Of a DNA stretch of 64,000 nucleotides, positions 34,013-42,290 are shown one piece after another. Source of the stretch: JAHRVQ01 sp963976815. GTDB lineage: Bacteria; Pseudomonadota; Gammaproteobacteria; Pseudomonadales; Azotimanducaceae. Numbering within the stretch: the first letter of the stretch is position 1; each line of letters starts with the position of its first letter. Below the pieces are notes generated by a model. The model saw nothing but the letters and a program-made list of their open reading frames with translations, did no database searches and was not told the origin of the DNA. Location of the stretch: NCBI GenBank assembly GCA_963976815.1, contig CAXBLU010000002.1, positions 186,001 to 250,000 on the forward strand. Direction: 5' to 3'. The position numbers and the translations under genes are program-made.

Positions 34013-35338
34013 ATGGCGGATAATGTAGATACTAAAGGACCAGCGGATCTATTGGCGGCAGAAGGAGACCAATCGACGGCGGTTTTGCCGAAGGGAGATT
34101 TGCCCGATCCCGCAACAACACCACTTGATCAGATTGACGTCAGTGATTCCCGGCTTTTCCAGCAGGATGCCTGGCGTCCGTACTTTGCCCGGCTAAGAAA
34201 AGAAGACCCGGTTCACTATACAGCCGACAGCCCCTTTGGCGCTTACTGGTCCGTAACACGGTTTGAAGACATTATGCATGTCGAGAGTCGGCCGGATATT
34301 TTTTCATCCTTCCCTACTATTGCGATAGGCGATAGTCCTAACGATCAGTACATCGAAAACTTTATTTCGATGGATCCGCCAAAACACGACAAGCAGCGTA
34401 TGGCGGTAGCGCCCTCAGTGGCGCCCAAAAACCTGGCTCAGATGGAAGCCAAAATTCGCGAACATGCCTGCGATATTCTAGATGGATTGCCGGCAGACGG
34501 TGTTGAATTTGATTGGGTAGATCAGGTCAGCATTGAACTTACGACGCGGATGCTAGCAACCCTATTTGATTTTCCTTTTGAAGACCGTCGCAAGCTCACC
34601 TATTGGTCGGATATTTCGATAGGCTCGCCGGAAACAACCGGTATGGACGAGGGACCTTCCCAGGAAGAAGTCATGGCGGGGCTTAATGATATGGCCGCAA
34701 CGTTTATGGGGCTCTGGGCAGAGCGTGCTGCAGCGGATCCGACTGGGCGTAACGACCTGATTACAATGTTGGCACACAGCGAAGAAACGAAAGGCATGAT
34801 TGAACGGCCGCTCGAGTTTCTAGGCAATATTATGCTGCTTATTGTCGGCGGCAACGACACCACTCGGAACTCAATCACGGGCGGTGTTCTGGGCTTAAAT
34901 CAGTTTCCGAAAGAATATGCAAAGTTACGCAATGACCCTTCGCTGATTCCGAATATGGTCTCGGAAATTGTGCGCTGGCAAACTCCAGTACTTCATATGC
35001 GCCGTACCTTGTCCCAGGACTATGAGTACCAGGGCAAAAAAATGAAGGCAGGGGACAAGGTTGTGCTCTGGTACATTTCAGGCAATCGCGATGAGTCCGT
35101 GCATGCGGATCCTGATTGCCTCCTCATAGATCGTGGCAATGCTCGCCACCATGTATCCTTTGGTTTTGGCGTTCACCGCTGTATGGGTAATCGATTAGCT
35201 GAGATGCAGCTTCGGATAATCTGGGAGGAAATTATGAAGCGGTTTGAGTTTGTGGAAGTCGTTGGACCTGAAACAAGGCTCAAGTCCAACTTTATCCGAG
35301 GTATTAAATCGCTGCCGGTCCGGCTACATCGAAAGTGA
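34013..35338 (+). CDS. Cytochrome P450, CYP153 type (second of three)
   Basis: A 441-residue P450 from the ATG at 34013. It has LLIVGGNDTTRNS in the I-helix, EIVRWQTPVLHMRRT in the K-helix, and haem ligand Cys390 in FGFGVHRCMGN. It is clearly a paralogue of the proteins at 26450 and 60554. The N-terminal DPATTPLDQIDVSDSRLFQQD and HYTADSPFGAYWSVTRFEDIMHVES match the best-known CYP153A enzymes more closely than those two do. The expected activity is terminal hydroxylation of a medium-chain aliphatic. Its 3' end overlaps a short palindrome shared with the convergent hydrolase gene. Confidence 0.9.
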   Translation: MADNVDTKGPADLLAAEGDQSTAVLPKGDLPDPATTPLDQIDVSDSRLFQQDAWRPYFARLRKEDPVHYTADSPFGAYWSVTRFEDIMHVESRPDIFSSFPTIAIGDSPNDQYIENFISMDPPKHDKQRMAVAPSVAPKNLAQMEAKIREHACDILDGLPADGVEFDWVDQVSIELTTRMLATLFDFPFEDRRKLTYWSDISIGSPETTGMDEGPSQEEVMAGLNDMAATFMGLWAERAAADPTGRNDLITMLAHSEETKGMIERPLEFLGNIMLLIVGGNDTTRNSITGGVLGLNQFPKEYAKLRNDPSLIPNMVSEIVRWQTPVLHMRRTLSQDYEYQGKKMKAGDKVVLWYISGNRDESVHADPDCLLIDRGNARHHVSFGFGVHRCMGNRLAEMQLRIIWEEIMKRFEFVEVVGPETRLKSNFIRGIKSLPVRLHRK

Positions 35339-35356
35339 GTGCGGCTTGCTCACTTT
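35332..35356. terminator. Short palindrome over two convergent stop codons
   Basis: AAAGTGAG (35332-35339) pairs with CTCACTTT (35349-35356) around a nine-base loop and includes the stops of the P450 and the hydrolase. It may act as a weak bidirectional terminator. Confidence 0.4.
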
Positions 35357-36630
35357 GTTAGATTTGATATGCAATTGAGTACTTCTGTTTGATAGGTTTT
35401 GCCCCGCTCATTTAAAAGGTCGAGCACGTTAAGTGAGGTTGGGACGTAGCCAAAACCTATTTGATGTTCAGGATGCCATTGGAAAATCGAACCGCCCAGG
35501 CCCATCCAGCCAAAAAATCCTTCGCGGCCCTGATTAAAATCCTGCTCGAGTTTTGGGCTGTCCGAGTTGGTTGCGGAGAACTGGTTAACACCACCCTGGG
35601 TAAAGGTTGTGGTCATAAAGCCCATGTCCCCTTTTAGTGGATCGCTGTGTAATTCCTGCCAGGCTTGTTCAGAAACAAAAGTCTTATCTTGCCATTTGCC
35701 TCCCATCGACATCATGGCGGCAATTTTAGCCAGACCCCGGGCGGTACAATTGGCATTGGCTGAAGGAGTTTCACCCATGGCTATACTGGGGTCATTAAAG
35801 AACGCAATTTCCTTCATGCCTTTAAAGGGTGGAGGTGCTCCTCGGGTTGTGCCCTTTCGTAAGTTAGGTAGGAGCTTGATGAGTTTTATCAGGATTTGGA
35901 AAAAGTTTTTTTCCATCCGTCTGCCCATAAATTTAGGGATCAAACTTTGTTTAAACTGAAATCCAAAGCCCAGGGGAACGACCTTAGATCTTCTCGATAG
36001 ATCTGCCTGTTTAACGCCTATATTGGCGTCAGCTTCTAAGGGGCCACTAATATCTTCCTGGAGGAACTCTCCGATGGTCCGTCCGGCGGGATCAACTCGG
36101 CGAAACAGTTCGTTTACGATCCAGCCCCTTGAAACCGCGTGATACTCACGACGACCGCCGTCCTCACGAAACTTCTGCGGGTGGTTCTCAATGATGCTGC
36201 CGATTTTATTTTGCTTAATGTTCTCGGGTAGGAGATCAGCAGGCTCTATGGAAACGTTAAACGCCGCGAGCCCTGCCTCATGGCGCATAAGGTCGGCCAC
36301 CGTTAGGTCGTCTTTGCCCTGGGCGCCGAACTCGGGCCAATAAACTGTGATTTTGGCTTTGTAGTCCAATAGATTCTTGCTAACCAGGGCAGCCAGAGCG
36401 ATGGTCTCCAGACTTTTGCCGCTGCTAAAAATATTCACCAACGAGTCAGCCGTAAACTCCTCGTCGCCAATAGCAGTTGCCCAGAGGTCAACGACCTGCT
36501 CACCCTTGTAGTAGACACAAAGCTGGGTGTTCCGCTCTTCCAGAGTTTGCATATTGTGTTCATACAGTGCCCGCACGGATTCAAACCCCGGGGCAACAAT
36601 GCCTTCAATTTTAAGTTGTTTGCTGCTCAT
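35350..36630 (-). CDS. Serine hydrolase of the class C beta-lactamase/esterase fold
   Basis: A 426-residue protein. The nucleophile motif S-x-x-K is in NIFSSGKSLETIAL, and the tyrosine of the Y-x-N-like motif is in REYHAVSRGWIVNELFRR. A late GLGGSIFQWHPE carries the third-box His. The family contains esterases and D-aminopeptidases such as EstB; antibiotic hydrolysis is unlikely because there is no export signal. Long insertions (FKQSLIPKFMGRRMEKNFFQ) are typical of the EstB-like subgroup. It is followed on the same strand by nothing before the convergent P450. Confidence 0.85.
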   Translation of the reverse strand: MSSKQLKIEGIVAPGFESVRALYEHNMQTLEERNTQLCVYYKGEQVVDLWATAIGDEEFTADSLVNIFSSGKSLETIALAALVSKNLLDYKAKITVYWPEFGAQGKDDLTVADLMRHEAGLAAFNVSIEPADLLPENIKQNKIGSIIENHPQKFREDGGRREYHAVSRGWIVNELFRRVDPAGRTIGEFLQEDISGPLEADANIGVKQADLSRRSKVVPLGFGFQFKQSLIPKFMGRRMEKNFFQILIKLIKLLPNLRKGTTRGAPPPFKGMKEIAFFNDPSIAMGETPSANANCTARGLAKIAAMMSMGGKWQDKTFVSEQAWQELHSDPLKGDMGFMTTTFTQGGVNQFSATNSDSPKLEQDFNQGREGFFGWMGLGGSIFQWHPEHQIGFGYVPTSLNVLDLLNERGKTYQTEVLNCISNLTK

Positions 36631-36649
36631 TATTTTTTTTACCTACAAG

Positions 36650-37387
36650 CTAGAAGTTTTTCTGAAGCCTTTTTTGGTAAGACGCCCCAAGGTCCAGGGG
36701 AAGTAAATCCTTGAGGGCCGGGGAAGCGTTTGCGAGAAATTCATCACTAAAGGGGCCCATCTCACGCATGGGCCTAATAGCAAGTTGGGAAAAATTAATC
36801 AGGACCGCAACCCGGGGTTCCTGGGAATGATTAATTGCCGTCTGGTGCCACAGGAGCCCGTGGCTCACAAATGCATCGCCGGCGTCACCGGTTATCTGCT
36901 CCGCCTCTGCCTTGAATCGGTTAATGTCTACCGGTTCATTGTAGTGAGTGCTGCCCGGCGCAACCCAGGTGCCACCATTTTCACTGTTTACCGGTTGCAT
37001 CATCCAGATGACCTGCATCATTAAGGCGGGTTCAACGGGCATGCCGGGATCCATCGCCCAATAGGGGTAGTCGACGTGCAATCGTCCCTTGCCGCAGCCC
37101 GGCATCAATGTCTTGGCACTAAACGCCGCTAACTTTGCATCCTCACCCAGAAGCTCGTGAACCACCGCAAGCAGTCTTGGGTTTGTGATCAATGACTCAA
37201 ACATGGGGCCGCGCTCAAGCAAATTCGGCAGATTGATGTCTCCCGGACCCATCTCCTGCCCCTCATCGAGGTGTGCAAGTACATAGTCGCGAACCTGGTT
37301 CGCGGTATCCGGATTAATTAGCTGCTTGAGGACATCAAATCCCTCACCGCGGGTCAGTGCGTCTTTTGTCTGGGTAGCTTCATTCAT
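36650..37387 (-). CDS. Phytanoyl-CoA dioxygenase family protein (second)
   Basis: A 245-residue protein from the ATG at 37387. A longer frame to 37528 runs through a REP-like palindrome and the divergent gene, and is rejected. The iron triad is His104-x-Asp106 (RLHVDYPYW) and His181 (GLLWHQTAINHS), with a following Arg (EPRVAVLINF). The GGTWVAPGSTHYN segment is a family landmark. It lies 19 bases upstream of the serine hydrolase gene on the same strand, suggesting an operon. The substrate is unknown. Confidence 0.83.
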   Translation of the reverse strand: MNEATQTKDALTRGEGFDVLKQLINPDTANQVRDYVLAHLDEGQEMGPGDINLPNLLERGPMFESLITNPRLLAVVHELLGEDAKLAAFSAKTLMPGCGKGRLHVDYPYWAMDPGMPVEPALMMQVIWMMQPVNSENGGTWVAPGSTHYNEPVDINRFKAEAEQITGDAGDAFVSHGLLWHQTAINHSQEPRVAVLINFSQLAIRPMREMGPFSDEFLANASPALKDLLPLDLGASYQKRLQKNF

Positions 37388-37409
37388 CTGGCTAGTAAAC
37401 TCGAACCTG

Positions 37410-37492
37410 GGGGTCGAAGTAAAGTGTCCGAAGTAAAGTGCCAGAGTAAAGTGCCAGAGTAAAATGTTACTCTGGCACTTTACTCTGACCCC
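37410..37492. repeat. REP-like palindromic element with GGGGTC...GACCCC ends
   Basis: A perfect 21-base inverted repeat (37442-37462 and 37467-37487) closes around the loop AATG. The left side carries direct copies of GAAGTAAAGTG-type units at 37416, 37430 and 37444. The outer ends read GGGGTC (from 37410) and GACCCC (to 37492). This is like the extragenic palindromes mobilised by REP-associated tyrosine transposases, though none is in the window. It fills the gap between the divergent PhyH and ABC genes. Confidence 0.8.
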
Positions 37493-37501
37493 GCTAGACT
37501 G

Positions 37502-39304
37502 ATGAATGCCAACGTAGCCCCAGAACAACGCCCAAAGGGTGAGTCTTTACGACCACTGAAAATGCTTGCGCCCTTTATTGCCCCCTATAAAGGCACCTTG
37601 ATGCTCGCCATGGTGGCGTTGCTCGTTTCCTCAGCGGCGACGTTGGCAATGCCCGTAGCAGTCAGGAATGTCATCGATCACGGCTTCTCGGTTGAAGATG
37701 CTTCCAATGTGAATCGATACTTTCTCGCTTTGATGGCTTTTGCGATAGTTATTGGTGTGTTTGGTGCAGCCCGTTCGTACTTTGTGAACTGGCTAGGAGA
37801 AAGAGTTGTTGCGGACCTGCGGGAACGGGTCTTCCGCCATGTGTTACGCATGGATCCAACTTTTTTTGAGGTCACCCGGGTGGGTGAGGTCCTGTCTAGA
37901 CTCACTGCTGACACAACTCTAATTCAATCGATCTCTGGTGTGGGTGTATCAATTGTGCTTCGATCCACCATCCAGTTTATCGGCGCGCTGGCATTGCTCG
38001 CCTACACCAACCTGGAACTGGCGGGTATCCTCTTGATCATTCTGCCGCTAATTTTTGCGCCGATCCTATTGATTGGTCGATGGGTACGTAAATTGTCGAG
38101 GGACTCTCAAGATCGCGTGGCTGACACCAGTAGTCAGAGTTCAGAAATCTTACATGGTGTGCAAACGGTTCAAGCCTTTGTTAATGAAGATAGAGAATCG
38201 AATCGATTTCGTGACACGGTTGAACGCAGTTTTACCACGGCCATTTTACGAATCAGAGTGCGTGCGCTTTTTACAACCGTTGCCTCCACCAGCGTATTTG
38301 GTGCTTTGATTTTTGTTTTATGGCTTGGTGCTAGAGATGTACTAGCGGGAGAGATTACGGGGGGAGAACTGGGTCAATTTGTCTTGTATGCAATTTTTGT
38401 CGGGGTGTCTGCAGCGGCCTTAAGTGAAATATGGGGAGAATTGCAGCGGGCCGCCGGCGCGATGGAAAGGCTGTCAGAGCTGTTGTTGTTAACGCCAGCA
38501 ATCAAGGCGCCAGCCAATCCAATTGCTCTGCCGCAACCCTGCTCGGGTGCGTTAAGCATTGAGTCCCTGACCTTTAGATATCCATCTAGACCTCTGGCGA
38601 TTGCCACTAACAATTTTCAACTGTCGATAAAAAGTGGAGAGCATGTTGCACTGGTTGGGCCTTCGGGTGCCGGTAAAACCACAATATTCCAGCTCCTGCT
38701 TCGCTTCTATAACCCTGAGAGCGGTCGGATTCTGCTGGATGGCGTGGATATTTGCCATGCGGATCCAAAGGATGTCCGAACGCGAATTGGCATTGTGCCC
38801 CAGGACACAACTGTGTTTGGTACTAGCGCAATGGAGAATATTCGATTTGGTCGCCTAAATGCGACGGACGATGAAGTTAAGGCTGCGGCGATTGCGGCTT
38901 CTGCCCATGAATTTATTGAGCGATTGCCTGAAGGTTATGACACTTACCTGGGTGAAAAGGGCACAAGGCTATCGGGTGGACAAAAACAACGGATCGCGAT
39001 TGCCCGGGCAATCCTAAAGGATCCGCCGGTACTGCTCTTGGACGAAGCAACGAGTGCTCTGGATGCAGAGAATGAGAGGTTAGTGCAAGAAGCACTGGAT
39101 CATTTGCAGGCAGGCCGAACAACCATTGTGATTGCCCACCGGCTCTCCACCGTACAGGAGGCAGACCGAATTGTTGTGATGGAGGAGGGCAAAATACTCG
39201 ATGTCGGTCAGCATCAAGAACTTATGCAACGCGACCCGACCTACAAAAGAATGGTTGAGTTGCAGTTTGGTGTTCAATCGCCCGTTGAGGTTGCTCTGAG
39301 CTAA
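37502..39304 (+). CDS. ABC exporter, fused permease and ATPase (MsbA-like)
   Basis: A 600-residue half-transporter with six membrane segments in residues 30-310, then an ATPase. Walker A is GPSGAGKTT (386-394), the signature LSGGQ is at 490-494, and Walker B LLLDEATSALD at 511-521. The H-loop is in IVIAHRLSTVQ. It is of the MsbA/LmrA multidrug-lipid exporter type and would function as a homodimer. It starts immediately behind the REP-like element, so its promoter must lie in or across that element. The stop overlaps the convergent 2TM gene by four bases. Confidence 0.9.
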   Translation: MNANVAPEQRPKGESLRPLKMLAPFIAPYKGTLMLAMVALLVSSAATLAMPVAVRNVIDHGFSVEDASNVNRYFLALMAFAIVIGVFGAARSYFVNWLGERVVADLRERVFRHVLRMDPTFFEVTRVGEVLSRLTADTTLIQSISGVGVSIVLRSTIQFIGALALLAYTNLELAGILLIILPLIFAPILLIGRWVRKLSRDSQDRVADTSSQSSEILHGVQTVQAFVNEDRESNRFRDTVERSFTTAILRIRVRALFTTVASTSVFGALIFVLWLGARDVLAGEITGGELGQFVLYAIFVGVSAAALSEIWGELQRAAGAMERLSELLLLTPAIKAPANPIALPQPCSGALSIESLTFRYPSRPLAIATNNFQLSIKSGEHVALVGPSGAGKTTIFQLLLRFYNPESGRILLDGVDICHADPKDVRTRIGIVPQDTTVFGTSAMENIRFGRLNATDDEVKAAAIAASAHEFIERLPEGYDTYLGEKGTRLSGGQKQRIAIARAILKDPPVLLLDEATSALDAENERLVQEALDHLQAGRTTIVIAHRLSTVQEADRIVVMEEGKILDVGQHQELMQRDPTYKRMVELQFGVQSPVEVALS

Positions 39305-39822
39305 GCCTTTGGTTCGCGTGATGCCTGATCGTAGTAGCTGAACTTGCTGCTGGTGACAAAGGCTTCCAGCTTCTCTAGCTCCCGTACGACTTCATCTTTA
39401 TTGGCATCGTTTGCGGCTTCGCCACTTGCCTGCATGGATACAATCTTATCCTGAGCTTTTAGAAGATTGTCTTTGCTTTGTAGTAGGTCGGGGTCAATGG
39501 CTTGCCAATCGACGCTCGACAGGATGGAGATCAATGTGTCTGTGCGTTCGGACAACCGGTCTAACTCTTCCTGGGTTGTGGTCCAGCCCGTGAGTTCCTG
39601 CATTTTTTGTTCTTCCCATTTGGCGCCGCTGAAGAACACTGAAAAAGCGTGACAAACTATGCCAATCCCCCAGCCGCCCGCTGGATACAAAAACCAGAGT
39701 TCACCTTCCCAGTTCAGCAAGTTGATGAGGAGTAAAAAACCAATTACGCCGACGTAGGAAGCCAGATGGGAATAAAAGCCCCGCAGTTCGTTAACACGTT
39801 TTTTTGCTTGTTCCTGGTTCAT
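39301..39822 (-). CDS. 2TM domain-containing protein
   Basis: A 173-residue protein. Residues 1-75 match the 2TM domain: KKRVNELRGFYSHLASYVGVIGFLLLINLL, then LWFLYPAGGWGIGIVCHAFSVFF, followed by GAKWEEQKMQEL. The remaining 95 residues form a charged helical tail likely to be a coiled coil (LDRLSERTDTLISILSSVD; VRELEKLEAFVTS). 2TM domains often accompany LytTR regulators, but none is here. The function is unknown; it is an inner-membrane protein. Confidence 0.82.
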   Translation of the reverse strand: MNQEQAKKRVNELRGFYSHLASYVGVIGFLLLINLLNWEGELWFLYPAGGWGIGIVCHAFSVFFSGAKWEEQKMQELTGWTTTQEELDRLSERTDTLISILSSVDWQAIDPDLLQSKDNLLKAQDKIVSMQASGEAANDANKDEVVRELEKLEAFVTSSKFSYYDQASREPKA

Positions 39823-39994
39823 GACGTTCTCCGACGAGTTGAGCCAATGTTAATCCTATTAGGCAAAACAAGTTAGCAAGGCCTGTGCCATCGACTCAAC
39901 AGTATATAAAACAAAGAGTTAGTTGCATTGTCTGGTGCCGGTTATGTCGGTGTCGCCAAAGATTAGCGAACTTCACACTTCTGGAGCCTTAACT

Positions 39995-41140
39995 TCAGCG
40001 CGGTGTCAGCTTGACCATGAGCTCGTCGGGTCCACCCAGGGCACTCATCTGGCTATGATCTTCTTCCTCTAATTGGATGGCGGAGAATTTGTCTACCAGC
40101 GCTTTTACAGCGATTTCGCCCTCGAGTCGTGCGAGGTGAGCGCCCAGACAAAAATGAATGCCAAAGCCGAATGCTAGATGTGGGTTTGGATCCCGGTCGA
40201 TAATAAATTCCCCTGGACGATCAAAGACTCGTTCATCTCGATTAGCGGAAGCCATTAGCGGTATGACTAGCTCACCTTGTTGAATTACCGTGCCGGCGAT
40301 CTCGACATCGCTGGTGGTCTTTCGCACCGTCGCAGAAAAAGGTGAATAGAAGCGCAATGCTTCTTCAACAAAGGTGGGGATCAAATCCGGTTTTTCGAAT
40401 AGCTGGGGCAGAGTATCAGGGAACTCGTCGAATACCCGTACGGATGCAGTGATCAGACCCGTTGTGGTTTCGTTGCCTGCGATCAGCAATAGGCGACAGA
40501 AACTCAGCAACTCCTCATTGTCGAGCATACCCTCGTCGGTTTCCGTTTCGACGAGCCTACCCAGCAAATGATTCTGTGGCCGCTGCCTGAGGATTTCGAT
40601 CTTCTCGAGAAAATAAGCGCTCATTTCTTCGCCGGCGGTTACCGCTTCAGCGTTCGGCTCCGCAAATAGGATGTCGCCAATGTTGCTAAATATGGCATCG
40701 GACCAGCGTTTGAAGGTTTGGATATTGCCATCTTCAACGCCGAGCATATGAGCGATGACCGTTACAGGTAGCGGCGCTGCTAAAGCACCGACCAGATCCA
40801 CGCTATTGTGTTGGCCCATTTCGTCAACGAGTTCCGCACATCGTTCCGTAATCAGTGTTCGCTGGCTTTCGATGTGGGACGGTTTAAATGCTCGACTAAC
40901 AAGTTTCCTAAGGCGGTTATGTATGGGCGGGTCACTGAACAGCATACTCGGTGAAGTGCGTTCTTCCGGTGGACGCATGGAGACATCGGATGAAAAGGTT
41001 TGATTGTCTTTAAGAATGCGATGGACATCTGCGTGACGTGAAACTTGCCAGGGGCCGCCATCCATTCGGGCAACGGGCGTATTGTCCCGTAAAAGTTGGT
41101 ATTGCACATATGGATCAATGGCAACTTCTGATTCACTCAT
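39995..41140 (-). CDS. Cytochrome P450 (not CYP153 type)
   Basis: A 381-residue P450 with haem ligand Cys331 in FGFGIHFCLGAHLARLEGE, I-helix LLIAGNETTTGLI and K-helix EALRFYSPF. The short length, ETT in the I-helix and the CLGAxLARLE haem helix place it with typical bacterial class I P450s rather than with the three CYP153-like proteins here. Substrates of such P450s are diverse (terpenes, macrolides, steroids). No redox partner is near. It is divergent from the TauD-like gene at 41403. Confidence 0.88.
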   Translation of the reverse strand: MSESEVAIDPYVQYQLLRDNTPVARMDGGPWQVSRHADVHRILKDNQTFSSDVSMRPPEERTSPSMLFSDPPIHNRLRKLVSRAFKPSHIESQRTLITERCAELVDEMGQHNSVDLVGALAAPLPVTVIAHMLGVEDGNIQTFKRWSDAIFSNIGDILFAEPNAEAVTAGEEMSAYFLEKIEILRQRPQNHLLGRLVETETDEGMLDNEELLSFCRLLLIAGNETTTGLITASVRVFDEFPDTLPQLFEKPDLIPTFVEEALRFYSPFSATVRKTTSDVEIAGTVIQQGELVIPLMASANRDERVFDRPGEFIIDRDPNPHLAFGFGIHFCLGAHLARLEGEIAVKALVDKFSAIQLEEEDHSQMSALGGPDELMVKLTPR

Positions 41141-41402
41141 AGCGCAGGGCTCACAAATTTGATCACTGAAGTTTACGGTTTAAGGCTTATAAAGGTAAGC
41201 CAATTAGTGGTTATCCGTGATGCTCTAAGGAAGCCCTGGGGGCTTGCTAGATATCGGCTTAGTCAGATTAATCACCTGATCTAAAATTGTGTGTTTCCCG
41301 GCACGGGAACGCACGTCTCCAGCAGATTCAAAGCGGTGAGTTTAAATTCTGATCAATTCAGTCTACATTGGGATTTGCTGCTCAAAAATAGGAACATCTC
41401 GC

Positions 41403-42191
41403 ATGAAGGTCGATGCAATAGCCGCGCCCCTGGGGGCAAAAATATCCGGCGTAGATTTACGTCGAATTGATGAAACCGATTTTATTGCTATTAATGAGCT
41501 TTTTGTTAAACACCATGTTCTGGTTTTTCCCGGTCAGGACCTTTTGCCTGAGGATCAAATGGCCTTTGCAGCCCGGTGGGGTAAGTTGCTGCGGCATCCT
41601 TACGCGGGTATGGAACAATACCCGGATATCATCGAGTTACGGAATGTGGGAAAAGCCCGGGACATTAATCAACACTGGCATTCGGACATGACCTATAACC
41701 CAGCGCCGCCAAAGCTCACCATGCTTTACGCCCTGGAGGTTCCCGATATTGGCGGAGATACGGCATTCTCCAATCAAATATTGGCTTACAAAGCCCTCTC
41801 GGATGGTTTGCGAAGCGTCGTTGATGGTTTAACGGCGGAGCACAGTGCAGCGGGATTGGCGGCTGTTTATAAAGCCGATGGTGCCGAGGCCCCGAGAGCA
41901 GTGCATCCCGTCGTGCGTACCCATGATGAATCTGGCGATCGCGCGCTATATGTTTGTCGCGCCTTTACTAACAAGTTTGTTGGTTGGCGCAAACAAGAAA
42001 GTGATGCGCTGCTTGAGTACTTATACGAGCATAGTATCCAACCGGAATTTCAAGCCCGACACCACTGGCAAAAAGGCGATGTGGTGATGTGGGACAACCG
42101 ATGTCTTCTACACTATGCGGTGCATGATCATGCAGAAGACCAACCCAGAAGAATCCATCGGGTGCAGGTGGAAGGGTTAGTGCCGGCCTAA
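41403..42191 (+). CDS. TauD/TfdA family 2-oxoglutarate dioxygenase
   Basis: A 262-residue Fe(II)/2-oxoglutarate enzyme. His93-x-Asp95 (HWHSDMTY) and the late His of LLHYAVHDHAE form the triad, and RRIHRVQVEG holds the 2-oxoglutarate Arg. The LEVPDIGGDTAFSN block is characteristic of TauD/TfdA. Sequence alone does not separate taurine from aryl-oxyalkanoate or alkyl sulfate cleavage. AGGAACATCTCGC precedes the ATG. The gene ends just ahead of a 21-bp repeat. Confidence 0.88.
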   Translation: MKVDAIAAPLGAKISGVDLRRIDETDFIAINELFVKHHVLVFPGQDLLPEDQMAFAARWGKLLRHPYAGMEQYPDIIELRNVGKARDINQHWHSDMTYNPAPPKLTMLYALEVPDIGGDTAFSNQILAYKALSDGLRSVVDGLTAEHSAAGLAAVYKADGAEAPRAVHPVVRTHDESGDRALYVCRAFTNKFVGWRKQESDALLEYLYEHSIQPEFQARHHWQKGDVVMWDNRCLLHYAVHDHAEDQPRRIHRVQVEGLVPA

Positions 42192-42209
42192 CCCGGCAAG
42201 CGCCAGCCC

Positions 42210-42290
42210 ACGCCAGGCTGAGAAAGGCCTACGCCAGGCTGAGAAAAGCCCACGCCAGACTGAAAAAGACCCGTCAGACTGAGAAAGGTG
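42210..42290 (-). repeat. 21-bp tandem repeat between convergent genes
   Basis: Units ACGCCAGGCTGAGAAAGGCC(T) at 42210, a near copy at 42231, a third at 42252 and a partial copy at 42273 have a 21-base period. The LanC-like stop codon lies within the last unit, so the array touches its 3' end. No T-rich terminator is seen. Confidence 0.88.

Noticed and set aside
35350..36630. Beta-lactamase resistance gene
   Set aside because: The fold and S-x-x-K are shared, but there is no export signal and the insertions match EstB-like esterases.
36650..37528. Longer start for the second PhyH protein (292 residues)
   Set aside because: The extra 47 codons run through the REP-like palindrome and into the divergent exporter gene, and they do not look like a PhyH N-terminus.
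39995..41140. Fourth CYP153-type P450
   Set aside because: The haem helix reads HFCLGAHLARLE and the I-helix AGNETTT, and the protein is about 57 residues shorter than the other three.
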